Shown: in pieces, positions 1 to 10,428 of the stretch
Layout of the letters: each line of letters begins with the position of its first letter
Numbering within the stretch: the first letter of the stretch is position 1
Source: Phytophthora quininea
Taxonomy: Eukaryota; Oomycota; Peronosporomycetes; Peronosporales; Peronosporaceae
Direction: 5' to 3'
Assembly: GCA_011947345.1 (NCBI GenBank)
Contig: JAAVTG010000551.1
Coordinates: forward strand, 1 to 64,000
DNA: 64,000 bases
Notes under the pieces: generated by a model
Told to the model about the DNA's origin: nothing
Databases searched by the model: none
Seen by the model: the letters and a program-made list of their open reading frames with translations, nothing else
Position numbers and translations under genes: made by a program

Positions 1-710
1 TTGCACGCGATGCCGCGTTTGCCTTTTCGTAATCAGCTGCAAACACGCCGCTAACGCGCTAGTCGCAGCTTCTCGAATCTCCACTCGCGGGTCTCTCACT
101 GCTCCCCAAATACTCTGGAAGAACGTCGTCAAATTCACATGGAAGAGGGTCGGTGCCGCTTGAGCCAACTCTCTCAGCACAAAGCAGGCTGCTAGTCTTC
201 TCTGGCTCACCAATGCTTCATTTCTGGCGGCATGACTTCCTGGAGGACCCTCCTGTAGCCACTCGAAGGCTCTTTTGCTTCAAAGTCCACGAAGGACGCC
301 ACCAGCGTGCCACTGACACTGGAAGACGCCAACTTTCCCATAGCAGATGACGCCGCCAAGAGCGCTCTTCTGCTAGTCTGTGGCTGCTGTAGAAAGTACC
401 GCACATAGTTGACGAAGCGGATGAATTGGTCCTCGTTGGAGACGTCAATGAGGCTCTCGATGGCTAGTAATGCCCCCAACTGGGCACTCTGTGGAGCCCT
501 TTGTAGGAGACTGTAGAGCTGTGGGGTCAACTGGGCCAGCGCTTTGGCGAAGCGCTCGGCCGATAACTGCCGAGAGAGTGCGGCTACAGCCGCATACAGC
601 TCTGCAACGCGAGCACGTCTTGTGTTTGGGTCGTTGGCGTCGAGTCTCTTGACCAGCGAGAGCAGCAGCGTTTCGACATGCTCTCGGTCTTGGGTGGCTT
701 GGAACTGCAT
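1..710 (-). CDS. TOR: TOR kinase, N-terminal HEAT region (partial, one frame break)
   Basis: Partial gene on the minus strand running off the left edge. From the Met at 710 the protein reads as alpha-helical HEAT-type repeats. It aligns by eye with the start of mTOR: a segment resembling 'GGILAIASLIGVEG' appears here as 'GALLAIESLIDVS', followed by a match to 'RFANYLRNLL' (RFVNYVRYFL), then 'FVDFEAK', 'RAFEWLQEG', 'ACFVLRELAQAAPT' and 'IREAATSALAACL'. The frame breaks near 264-268 inside an AAAA run; one extra A restores the mTOR-like frame to the window edge. TOR is the Ser/Thr kinase of TORC1 and TORC2 controlling growth in response to nutrients. The kinase domain lies outside the window. 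I read the break as a base-call error because similarity continues past it; a real inactivation cannot be excluded. The start Met could be preceded by another exon. Confidence 0.75.
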
Positions 711-1234
711 GCCGTAGCGCTGGATCCACAGCGGACTTGCAGGTCAGGAAGGTCTCGATCGACGCGAAGTTGTCTTGGCTTGCTGATGCACTTGTTGCGG
801 AGTGGTGTGGTTAGCGGACGGCCGCGCACAGACGTTGAAGCTGCCTCCAGCCACGGCAACCCGAGTGTACACTCGAAGAAGTGATATGCGGGGAGAAAAT
901 GCGGCATTTTGACCAGTAAAAACGCAGCAAGGGGCTGGCTACGAAGACACAATGTGTACCGACAAGTGTATCTGTCGGTATTGCCGACGATAATGGAGCT
1001 GGTTTGGCCATCTCCATTGCAACCTGTTGCTGAAGGACACCTGCATCTGAACCTGCTACTTTGTCTGGAAGAACCTGTGGCAATAACGACAGAACGCACT
1101 GGGCAAAAGCACGATACAAGACTGCGAGGCGTCGTGGCAGAACGGCTGGTAATCACTTGCATTTAAGCTAGTACCGGGCCAGTCGGGAAGAAAGGATCGC
1201 CGTCTAGATCGAGACGCGGAGAAACGACTATCGC
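711..1234. other. Intergenic, TOR 5' side to RPL34 3' side
   Basis: About 520 bases between the TOR start and the RPL34 stop. Open frames exist on both strands but none matches a family I recognise and none shows clear exon structure. It should hold the TOR promoter and 5' UTR (minus strand) and the RPL34 3' end. Confidence 0.4.
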
Positions 1235-1764
1235 TTAGGCCGACTTGCTCTTCTTGAGCTTCTCCATCAGCACCTTCTTGACGATCTTCTGCTCCTCGAT
1301 CAGGAAGGCACGCACGATGCGCTGGCGCACGCAGTAGGCGCAACGCGAGCCGCCGTAGGCGCGCGACACAGTGCGCTGGGTCTTGCTGATGTTCTTGTAC
1401 TCCTTGGAGCCCAGGTGCTTGATCTGCAATCGGTCCAACAAGAGCATTAATACTGGGATCCCTAGAATAAGTCCATCCACTGCTGCGTTAACGTACGCCC
1501 TTGAGCGACTGCTTGCAGTCACCGCACTTGGGGCCGGCAGCACGCTTCTTGGTGTACTGGGCGACCAGCTTGCCACCTGTGGACGACAGTCACACGTAAT
1601 GTTAGCGCTTCTGTCTGGGGACCTGTATCAACCGGATCGCTGGCTGCTGTGGGAGGTGCCTAATAGAGCGGCGTCATACCGGGGGTCTTGACGGCCTTGA
1701 TGCCGTTGGACCGGGTGGCGTACGAGTGCCGGCGGCGGTAGGTGATGCGCACGTTCTTGACCAT
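1235..1764 (-). CDS. RPL34: 60S ribosomal protein L34 (eL34), three exons
   Basis: Exons read on the minus strand are 1764-1680, 1576-1497 and 1423-1235, joined across two GT-AG introns (1679-1577, 103 bp; 1496-1424, 73 bp). The spliced product is 117 residues, the usual eL34 length. It starts [15 protein letters not shown], a typical eL34 N-terminus, has the zinc-ribbon-like GPKCGDC segment in the middle, and ends in a Lys-rich tail ([13 protein letters not shown]) after '[22 protein letters not shown]'. It is a structural component of the large cytosolic ribosomal subunit. Both splice junctions keep frame with no stop, so start and exon structure are secure. The GC-rich exons contrast with AT-richer introns. 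Confidence 0.95.
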
Positions 1765-2310
1765 CGTCGATGCCTTCTGCTCTGTGGTTTCCTTCTCCCG
1801 TTCTGATAGACTGACAGCGCCAGGGCGGAGGCGCAGCGGGGCTCGACGCCAGTCGTTTTGGAGGACAAAGTGTCACAGGTCAAAAATGCGGATGTAGCCA
1901 TCGGTTTGAACGGGGACTCATTTTCAGTGGTGGGCCATCATAAACGATATTCCTGGTTAACAACATATTTTCTTCCATCGGCCCGCCCGCGACGGACTCC
2001 TAGCCAAGGGCGTCACGCTCCCGCAAGGACTGTGGATGGCGTACGCTTGATAAGAAGAAATCGCGTTGGAGACGACAACAATCCTACGATCTTGGCTGCA
2101 GATCTAGTTGAGGAACGCTTCGAAGTATTTGGCGGACAATTCGTCAGTGTTTATCCTCCACAGACGCCGCCGTCGTCAGAGCTCGTCGTGGTTTCCTCAT
2201 GTGAATCGACGGTATCCATTCCAGTGTCGACACAAATTTAAAGTCGCGTCATGTTGTGGAAAGTCTATTTTGCAAGACAACGGAGAGCAAGGACGTACGG
2301 GAATCGTCAC
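1765..2310. other. Intergenic upstream of RPL34
   Basis: About 550 bases. The RPL34 promoter must lie in its left part. A 127-codon open frame at 1858-2241 (plus) has no recognisable domain and low-complexity composition, so I do not call it as a gene. Confidence 0.35.
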
Positions 2311-2790
2311 GTGCTCTTGACATCCAGGCTTGCTCTGATCCATTTGAGCATGTTATTGTTCTCCGCTTGGGAACCATGCTTTTTCACGACTTCAATCGCA
2401 GTTGCAGCAGATTGAACTGTGAGGAACTCTGGGGAGTGTGTGCAGGAAGAGCAGCATCTCGAACTTGTCTTCAGCGTTGTTGGCACAGAGTTTGTTGGGA
2501 TCCGTCGGGATGACATCGGGATACGTGGAGTGCAACCAGTAGGTAACTCGAGGACGGCCGTTTAGCACAGCGTATTGCACCGAATCGGTCGTGTATTTTT
2601 CCGGCACCGCTTTTTGAAGTAACCACGTGACCACTGTCAGGTGGCCGGGCTCTCCGGTGAAACACGTAAAACCTTCACCTCACCTGCAACCATTTTACCA
2701 TCTCTAGGTCCGACCGGACTTGGTGCAACCATTTAATTAGCGTATCGGTACGAACACGTTCCGAGAAGACTTTCGAAGATTGATGGATTA
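2310..2790 (-). pseudogene. Ankyrin-repeat gene fragment
   Basis: The minus strand carries ankyrin-like units of the oomycete type: 'LIKWLHQVRSDLEMVKWLQ' around 2690-2750 and 'GHLTVVTWLLQKAV' around 2590-2650, followed by less conserved repeat sequence down to about 2310. The units lie in different frames and are separated by stops, with no plausible start. This is a decayed piece of the ankyrin family seen again at 4.8-5.8 kb and 8.4-10.2 kb. No function is expected. Confidence 0.5.
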
Positions 2791-3030
2791 AAGTACAACT
2801 ACTTCCAGTATATTTCTTGGTGTGCAGAGCTACTCGATTCCCAGATCCTGTCTAGCAAGCGAAGTGATTCAGGTCACTGAGAGATATGATAGGCGGCGGT
2901 CCAAGTAAAGAGGAAATAACTGGACAAAGCGCGAACTCGACATTTTCTTAGGTAGTGATGCTGTTGTCAAGCTCAAAAAACTTTTGTTGATCGATCGATC
3001 AATCGCTGTCTCGACACTTTATTAAAAAAT

Positions 3031-4480
3031 ATGAGCATGTCTGAGCACGTAGGCAAGCGTCGGCGTCTTGGATCGGGCAGCAGTGTGCCACCCGAGGACC
3101 CTCTTTCTCCAGTTGAAAGAAATGTGATGAAGTTCCCACAAGACCTGCCGATGGAGCACGAGTATGGCGAATCGAATTGTTACGTGCGGAAGTGCTACGA
3201 CATTTATTTCAAGTTGATTCTTGCTGTGATATACAAGGACAACACGCATCACTTTCTGTGCCACTACAATCCGAACCCAAGTGATCTTTCTGAGTTGACG
3301 ATTGTGGCACCGACCAAATTCGTGGAGAAATTGACGGTGGAATGTTGGAACGAACTCACCACCTAGAGAAGAGAAACCGAATCGTCGAGTGCATGGAGTG
3401 TTCGTCAGCTTCCCCATCGTTTCAAGGTGCAGCATTTGTGATGGATGTGCACGATACATTGAGCACCGACTGTGCATTTGCGGCGCAGAGCCTTGGTGAA
3501 GGTGGCGCTGTGCAGTTCAAGGTGCAAAATCTCCAAGTGTGACGTCCTGCTATTTTGACAGTGATTTCACTCCGGCTCTACTGTCGAGCGGTTCGTATCA
3601 CATCCCAAGGGCGATAAACTTGCAGCTATCGATTCATTCTATTATGTCAATGATCAAGGCACTGCTGGTGGTCCGTTCCTGTGGCTGTTCCAGAATACAA
3701 TAGCACCGACCCATCCAGTAGACGGAGAAGATCTTGCCGATTTCTTGGAGCAAGTGGAACTGTTGGGTTTCGTCAGAGAGTAGCCCGATAAGGTAGCGCT
3801 CGTGTTTGTAGTTCCGGAGAAGAATGTTGCGTCCTGTACGCGTCAAGATTTTAAGCTGAACTATGCAGACAAAAATAACAGCGTGCGCAAGCTCAATAGG
3901 ATTGGCAAAACCAGAGCGGATAACCTCAAGACCGCTGGGATATCAACGATTGGCGGTCTCCGCATTAGAGTGGGGAATGAAGTCACAAATCGAACCATCT
4001 CATCGCGAAAGGACTGACTGTTCACACCCTCCAAATGATTCTAAATGAGCATGACAAACTGCAACAATGGCCATGGCTTGAGAACATGCTCAATGCTATC
4101 CCACACTACGTATGCGGATTCAAGATGATCTCTCAACCATTCGTTGTGGAGCCACAGCAAGAGTTCCAATGATGGTATTGAGCAGATATCTTGATGCATT
4201 CAACCGCTTTCAAATCGAGCAGCTTGGATATCCGCCTGCCAGTTTGCATGCTGGCATGGATAAACTGGTGCACGAACTTGGGCCGATTCGATGATGAAAA
4301 GAAAGAAAGCAAGTGTCAACGATGCGAGGACAAATCGACTACCGGTGGCTGGTTAAATTTAAAATACAAGTTGCTACTGATGAATATAATCTTGCATATA
4401 TTCTTACCGAACTCGTGCTGAAATCGCCGGACGGAAAATATCTGCGGTCTAACTTTCAACACGAATCTGCACTGTTTCCT
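3031..4480 (+). pseudogene. Decayed CRN/RHS-like gene with helix-hairpin-helix segment
   Basis: An open frame starts at 3031 with an NLS-like KRRR segment, then 'CYVRKCYDIYFKLIL', the kind of sequence that precedes the P-loop in oomycete RHS/Crinkler-type ATPases. The P-loop itself is not present. The signal continues in other frames: 3342-3542 ('FQGAAFVMDVHD', 'LGEGGAVQFKV'), about 3590-3780 ('AAIDSFYYVND'), and 3780-4016, where 'RKLNRIGKTRADNLKTAG' has the form of a helix-hairpin-helix motif. A further coding-like piece reads 'LQQWPWLENMLNAIPHYV' near 4050-4110. At least four frame changes and a missing core mean it is not functional as it stands. The family call rests on memory of oomycete proteins and is tentative. 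Confidence 0.4.
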
Positions 4481-4788
4481 TTGTAGAGGAAAGACTCAGT
4501 GCTGCAGCAACCAAGAAAAACACTCGGCTCATTCATTCGTGTCGAAGATAATTGTCGGCTTTTGGCGTCACAGCAGGGTGTGTTACGGGTCGAGAGGATG
4601 GTTTTCTTTCGCAATGTGGTTTACTGGATCGCGATTACTGCAACGGGCGATCACGTGAATCGACTTGCTAATCCGTTTGTCGAATGCTTTCGGGTAATGC
4701 ACATGCACATACAGCAGCATATCGAATGCGTTATCTCCTGTCCAAGCTGGAAGCAACGCTTTGTGGTTGTCTAAACAGACATCGCCAG
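4480..4788. other. No recognised gene
   Basis: Between the decayed CRN/RHS-like gene and the left arm of the ankyrin inverted repeat. Short open frames only; nothing I can assign. Confidence 0.3.
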
Positions 4789-5743
4789 ATCGTCAAAGCC
4801 TTTGTTGCACAACCGTTTCACCACGCCCAAACGACCACCCTTCGCAGCACGGTAAACAGCAGACTTTGAACACCAGTCGGGGAGTAGCGTACACCCATTT
4901 CACCACATCCAAATGTCCGTTCCCGCTGCTATATCGAAAGCTTCATCCTCACGTTGCAATTCATAATGCATGTCGATCCATTCAAGAACATCCAAATTGC
5001 CATCTCGAGCAACCCAGAAATACACCAATTGAAACTGAGACCAAGGGTTCCCACCGCTACCCAGTTTCCGACTATGTTTCTTCAATTCGTTGAAAAAGCG
5101 AAACACATCGAGGCGTCTGTGCTCAACAGCGTCAGCTAATAGCTGACAGCTATCGGATACACCGCGTTGAATTCGTGCTTGGTGAATGAAAAATGGCCGA
5201 GTAATCATTTTACGACTCCCACGTGGTTCTGGACGATTGCCTTTGTCATCGCTTCTTCAAACCCACCGGTGATTCCTCGATCGTAAAGAAATTGCAGCAC
5301 GTCGACATGACCATGAGATTAGGCACTTCGTGCTCGACCGAATAATCAAACAACCACCGAAGTATTGGAAGATTTCCAGACTCGCACACGGTAGATATTG
5401 CTTGATGGAGAGCTTCGATGCAGTGACGAGGATTTGGGGTAAGCGGAGAATGAATTGCAACAATTTCTTGGATGAGGTCCAGTCGATCACCTTTCGCCAG
5501 ATCACTGACAGTCGGGGATGCAAATTCGTCATCGTATTGGAGGCGGCCGCAATTCAGTATGTACTCGATCGCCTCGGGGCTTGGACTGCCAGCAGTATAA
5601 TCCCAAATGCTCTTATCAGCAGACAGCAAGAGTTCAGCCAGTTCAATGCTCGGAATTAGCAATATGTTCTTGACAATCGCTCTAAGCCAGGTCTCTTCGT
5701 ATCGACAGCGTAAGTGCCCAACCAGCCACCGAAGGGCCTTGCC
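4789..5743. repeat. Inverted repeat arm ANK-L (partner 8928-9881)
   Basis: About 955 bases that match the reverse complement of 8928-9881 with only scattered substitutions and a few small indels by eye, for example an extra block cggaaact here near 5064 that is absent from the right arm. The arms lie about 3.2 kb apart and enclose the FYVE gene at 6167-6961. Confidence 0.75.
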
Positions 5744-5981
5744 GACAAGCTTCACTAAGTGAGAGGTTTGGCGATGGTCCGATAAGTGTTGACGCAGTCC
5801 TCGTAGTGGAGGGATACCCTCTTAGAGCGAGACTCACGCACGTGAACATAATTGGTAGGAAGGATAATACAACCATGGCAGTCCTGCAGTAAATATCAAT
5901 CAAAGGACCAAGACAGATTGTTGTTGCTGACAATCTCAACCGCCGCCACTTGTTGAAGAGCTCGTGTCCCAAAAGTATCAT
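4789..5981 (-). pseudogene. Ankyrin-repeat pseudogene, left copy
   Basis: Minus-strand ankyrin gene in pieces. 5755-5246 encodes 'ALRWLVGHLRCRYEETWLRA' and further ankyrin-like helices. 5208-4900 encodes 'RRLDVFRFFNELKK' and 'GNLDVLEWIDMHYEL'. A nonsense TGA replaces the expected Trp codon in the 'EVVKWLLGHF' unit near 5205-5215. The 5' part (5981-5756) is not colinear with the other copy, apart from a short stretch encoding 'NLSLSEACRQG'. The stretch 4789-5743 is nearly identical, in inverted orientation, to 8928-9881, and the nonsense codon is shared. Ankyrin repeats mediate protein-protein contacts, but this copy cannot make a full protein. Confidence 0.65.
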
Positions 5982-6166
5982 TCCAGCACTGCCAAATTTT
6001 CTGCATCAACGTCCTGCTCCACACCGTCAACTAATCCCAACATCACCCACCTTCACTGCAGAAGAAGCAAAGACGTCAGACGCAAGATGGATGCAAAGAT
6101 CAAATGCACTTATACTCATACACACTCCATGCAGCTCATACGAAAGATAGAAACCACCCTTCACCC

Positions 6167-6961
6167 TTACGCCACCGACTGCGGCTGCAGTTCAATGGCT
6201 CTTCCTCCTCGCATGGCCTCCTTCTCCAGCTGCAGATCCAGGTCGAGTTTCCGGTTCTGCTCGGCGCTTCGTTTGCGCTTGAGCAGCGTCCAGCGTCCGC
6301 CCGCTCTCATGGAGCGTGGTCGTCTAGCAGGCAGCGTCACGCGGACTTCTTCCGGCAGTGGGGCCGAGCTCGGTCGTCTCGCTGCGTAAGCCGCAGGGCG
6401 TCGAGGAGCGTTGGCAGCGAGGCTCGCGATGGCCTCTGCAGGGTCTCGTGGTCCCGACTCAGCAGCAGTATTGAGCACCAGTGTATCGCAGACCACACAG
6501 ACCTTCTGGGGCTTCTCCATGCCGAACTCAGGCACCGAGCGCCGCGTCTGGCTCAGACACTTGAGGCAGCAGCTCTGGCGGCACTGGCGGCAGTGGTGGC
6601 GTCGCTTGTGCAGCGCCGACTGGAACTGCGAGCCGCACACGAAGCAGCTGCTGCTCTTGGCGAAGGGCGGGACATCCAGCGCGGCCTGGCGCTGCGCCTG
6701 GAGACGCGCCCGTCTCAGCCTGCGCTTCTTGTCCTTGTCGGCCTTCTTGACCAGCTTCTTGCGGCTCTTGGTGGCGCGCTCGGCCAGCTGCACGGTGCGC
6801 TTGTGCGCCTTGTCGGCTTGTTTCTGCGCCTGGCGACGCTGCTTGTCCTGCTGCTTCTTGGCCTTCTTGGCGGCGTTTTGCTGCTGCTTGACGGCCTTCT
6901 CCAGGGCCTTGAGGCGCGTGGCTTGCTCCTTGTCGGCGGCGGTTCTGCGGGTGAAGAACAT
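6167..6961 (-). CDS. FYVE zinc-finger protein with basic coiled-coil N-terminus
   Basis: Reading from the Met at 6961 gives about 264 residues. Residues ~5-105 are an extremely Lys/Arg/Gln/Ala-rich helix, probably coiled coil. Residues ~108-160 form a FYVE domain: CFVCGSQF, then KRRHHCRQCRQSCCLKC (the R-R-H-H-C-R phosphoinositide-binding core), then KVCVVC, giving four Cys pairs for two zinc ions. The tail is Pro/Arg-rich. FYVE domains bind phosphatidylinositol 3-phosphate on endosomes. The open frame extends upstream to 7123, but residues before 6961 look like non-coding sequence, so I chose MFFTRRTA as the start. No canonical WxxD motif is visible before the first Cys pair. It sits between the two arms of the ankyrin inverted repeat. 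Confidence 0.8.
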   Translation of the reverse strand: MFFTRRTAADKEQATRLKALEKAVKQQQNAAKKAKKQQDKQRRQAQKQADKAHKRTVQLAERATKSRKKLVKKADKDKKRRLRRARLQAQRQAALDVPPFAKSSSCFVCGSQFQSALHKRRHHCRQCRQSCCLKCLSQTRRSVPEFGMEKPQKVCVVCDTLVLNTAAESGPRDPAEAIASLAANAPRRPAAYAARRPSSAPLPEEVRVTLPARRPRSMRAGGRWTLLKRKRSAEQNRKLDLDLQLEKEAMRGGRAIELQPQSVA

Positions 6962-7123
6962 CCTCTGGAGATCGACTGGAGCTGGAGATGGAGAATTGCC
7001 AAGTGACGCCCCTGATAGAGGGCGAACCAGCTCTAGCTCAAAGGCTGCCCACTCGCTCTGCTGGCTTCCGAGACGTGTGGCTGAGTGATGGCGTCGCCAT
7101 CGGTGATGGGTAGGGCGGACCAC

Positions 7124-8440
7124 AGATCCTGTAGAAGGCGATCACTTCAACATGGACAGCATTAGAAAGGGGATACAGTTCAAGGAGAAGTTTGCGATAG
7201 TATTTTGATATAAAGATATTGGATTTGGCTAAAGATACGTTTATGCAGGATATATAAGTTGATGACTTCAACATTGGCTATTTGACCAGCACGAGCGTAT
7301 TGCAATGAAACAGGCAGATTGATAGAGGAGCAAAAGATACGACGCTCTCGTGCTGGTCGAATAGCGTGGTCGGTTCAACGCGGTGCTTACCACGCGATCT
7401 ATCGTCGCCAGGAATCCAGACGACCGTTATTCGGCAGATTTGCGCGCAGCTGAACGGACATCGAGGGCTGAGAATGGCAAGGTCGCACGCCAACGTCACC
7501 GCGCTTGGGACCGTGCCAAGGCCTTTCAATGGCAAATGCTGAAGGCGGCGCAGTGCCAGAAGCTGCCTGGAATCCGTTAGCAGTATTAATACGTGGTGGT
7601 TGGAGCTTGCCATCGCCGCCGCCAGTCGTTCAAAATTGTTCCGACCTAGGAAAGATTTGGCTTGGCATAGAGTATGGCTTCGACGAGCTATAGTGCAACC
7701 GAGGCTGTCCTGCTTTAATCCGAGCCGCTTTTTTAATTTGCAGTTGGCGTTTGGTTGGCGCTTGGTTGGATGAAGCAAAACGACCACCAAGTCGTTGGAG
7801 AGCTGCCTGGAGTTGATTGTCTGTTCAAGATGGTTAATCCTATGGATTTGGAGACGTAGATGATGTGTTGGGATTCACGTTCGATGCTGTGGATGAGTGA
7901 TTCAACAAGAACTGGATGTGCCCCCTCCACGCAGAGATTCTCCTTGTTGTTCGGCCAACAACAGCATTTAGCCTTGCTCAACGATGGTGAACATTGTTGT
8001 CGGCATTTTCTACGGCGGGGGCAAAAGCATTTTTTTCAAACTGCACTCTTGGCAACTATTTCGACCAAAACTAGCTACTGATTGCCGTGTCGTATAATCC
8101 AGTCTCAAGTGTTAATCCACTGCTGCGAGTACATGACTTTCAAAAACTTGACTGCGGGACACCAGCAGCAGTGCTGGAGGAAGCGATCATTCGCGAGTTG
8201 GTGCGTATGCGCACGATCATTGATAATGAAAACTATTGAGACAAGAGGTTTACTACAGAAGTGGTGGTGCACTGCTTCTCGGACCGATTGTTGGTGGGCA
8301 TGGGGCGATTGCGGAACGATACAGAAAATATGTTCTTATCTCAGAGTGAACAGCTTGGCCGTGCACAGTGAGGGTGGATATTCACTCAGAAGTCTTCCTG
8401 TGGCCAAAGTTTACATCACAAAGTACTTCATCAAGCATTT
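7124..8440. other. Largely unassigned stretch with coding-like fragments
   Basis: 1.3 kb with many short open frames and no recognised family. The most coding-like piece is on the plus strand at about 8110-8375, where one frame reads 'LDCGTPAAVLEEAIIRELV' and, after one stop, 'VVVHCFSDRLLVGMGRL'. It may be a relic. I see no repeats, tRNA or transposon ends. Confidence 0.3.
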
Positions 8441-8450
8441 CTGAAACAAC

Positions 8451-10208
8451 TTGTTAAGCTGCAAAGAGTATTCCCGTCATCAAAAGCTAAGAACATCAGC
8501 GGTGGGACCATTGCCAAATCTCTCACTCAGTGAAGCATGTAAGCTTGGGTCGATCTCTCTCGTGGACTGGATGTGGAGTCAAAGCTGCACGAAACCAGAC
8601 GACCGAGTTCCCGGATGGCCTTTGTGCAATTTTCTGCGATCGGATCCGCACTACCACCGCTGGGAGCTTTCTCTCTCGCTGGAAGTGGCGGCGGCTCGTG
8701 GAGATCTAGTGATGATGAAGTGGCTGCTCACACGCTCCGAGAGGTGAAGTGATTGTTGGAAAGGTAGCCAAAGCAGCAGCTCGGCATGGCCACGTTCACG
8801 TGTTGGAATTTCTGTGGGCATATGAACACGACAGCGGTGAACTTGGTGAGCCGCAAATTCAAACCGAAAATCCCACGGAAGTCGTTTGGGAAGCTTACTT
8901 GGTGGACATTGCTGCTTCAGAAGGTCATTGCGAGGCCCTTCGGTGGCTGGTTGGGTACTTACGCTGTCGATACGAAGAGACCTGGCTTAGAGCGATTGTC
9001 AAGAACATATTGCTAATTCCGAGCATTGAACTGGCTGAACTCTTGCTGCCTGCTGATAAGAGCATTTGGGATTATACTGCTGGCAGTCCAAGCCCCGAGG
9101 CGATCGAGTACATACTGAATTGCGGCCGCCTCCAATACGATGACGAATTTGCATCCCCGACTGTCAGTGATCTGGCGAAAGGTGATCGACTGGACCTCAT
9201 CCAAGAAATTGTTGCAATTCATTCTCCGCTTCCCCAAATCCTCGTCACTGCATCGAAGCTCTCCATCAAGCAATATCTACCGTGTGCGAGTCTGGAAATC
9301 TTCCAATACTTCAGTGGTTGTTTGATTATTCGGTCAAGCACGAAGTGCCTAATCTCATGGTCATGTCGACGTGCTGCAATTTCTTTACGATCGAGGAATC
9401 ACCGGTGGGTTTGAAGAAGCGATGACAAAGGCAATCGTCCAGAACCACGTGGAAGTCGTAAAATGATTACTCGGCCATTTTTCGTTCACCAAGCACGAAT
9501 TCAACGCGGTGTGTCCGATAGCTGTCAGCTATTAGCTGACGCTGTTGAGCACAGACGCCTCGATGTGTTTCGCTTTTTCAACGAATTGAAGAAACATAGT
9601 GGGTAGCGATGGGAACCCTTGGTCTCAGTTTCAATTGGTGTATTTCTGGGTTGCTCGAGATGGCAATTTGGATGTTCTTGAATGGATCGACATGCATTAT
9701 GAATTGCAACGTGAGGATGAAGCTTTCGATATAGCAGCGGGAACGGACATTTGGATGTGGTGAAATGGGTGCACGCTACTCCCCCGACTGGTGTTCAAAG
9801 TCTGCTGTTTACCGTGCTGCGAAGGGTGGCCATTTGGACGTGGTGAAATGGTTGTGCAACAAAGGCTTTGACGATCTTAGGGCTATTGCGATACACGATA
9901 CTGTTGAAGGTGGCCACCTGGACGTGGTCAAGTGGCTCTATGAAAACTCTCTAATGTCCCGAATACTCGGTCTATTTAGACATGGAATTTGTACAGCTGT
10001 GGAAATTCACCGCTTACGAATTCTAAGCTGGTTGAGGCCTCGATTCCCAGACTACAATCTCCATTTGAAGCATTACACCTACTTACTTTCCGTTTGGAAT
10101 ACACAGGATGGAGACAATTCATTCGAGATGCTGCTGTACGTGCGTGCATGCGCACTACCCCAAAACATTCGACAAACGGATTCCCAAGTCAATTCACGAG
10201 GATTCTGA
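8451..10208 (+). pseudogene. Ankyrin-repeat pseudogene, right copy
   Basis: Plus-strand counterpart of the copy at 4789-5981 but longer. 8451-8744 encodes an N-terminal part ending 'GDLVMMKWLLTRSER'. A frame change near 8740 leads into 8749-9414 ('HGHVHVLEFLWAYEH', 'HCEALRWLVGYL'). The remaining units ('HLDVVKWLCNKGFDD', 'GHLDVVKWLYENS') are at 9765-10208. It shares with the left copy the TGA in place of Trp in the 'EVVKWLLGHF' unit (~9464) and lacks one base near 9234 and eight bases near 9600 present in the left copy. It is broken by several frame changes, so no intact product is likely. Similar ankyrin families are numerous in Phytophthora genomes. Confidence 0.65.
8928..9881. repeat. Inverted repeat arm ANK-R (partner 4789-5743)
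   Basis: Reverse-complement match of the left arm. Homology begins at the codons for 'ALRWLVG' and ends just after 'CNKGFDD', inside coding sequence at both ends, so no transposon termini define it. Confidence 0.75.
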
Positions 10209-10428
10209 GGAAACATCTTGCAGCAGCGTTTGCCATCCCAAAAACCACATTGCGAACTGGCTGAAGGAACTCTCCCATCCATAGCAATTACCAACTTCAA
10301 CTTGCTCAATACAAACGCCAAGTGATTTTGGATATTAAATCTAACAGACAAACACATACCGTACTACACAAAAGTACTTACCTTATCGATTTTTCAAATT
10401 CATCTTGCACCACGCATTTCTTGCCGTT

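Noticed and set aside
6104..7006. 300-residue plus-strand open frame, Leu/Ala/Arg-rich
   Set aside because: Antisense of the Lys/Ala/Gln-rich coiled-coil FYVE gene; the Leu-rich composition is a by-product of the opposite strand.
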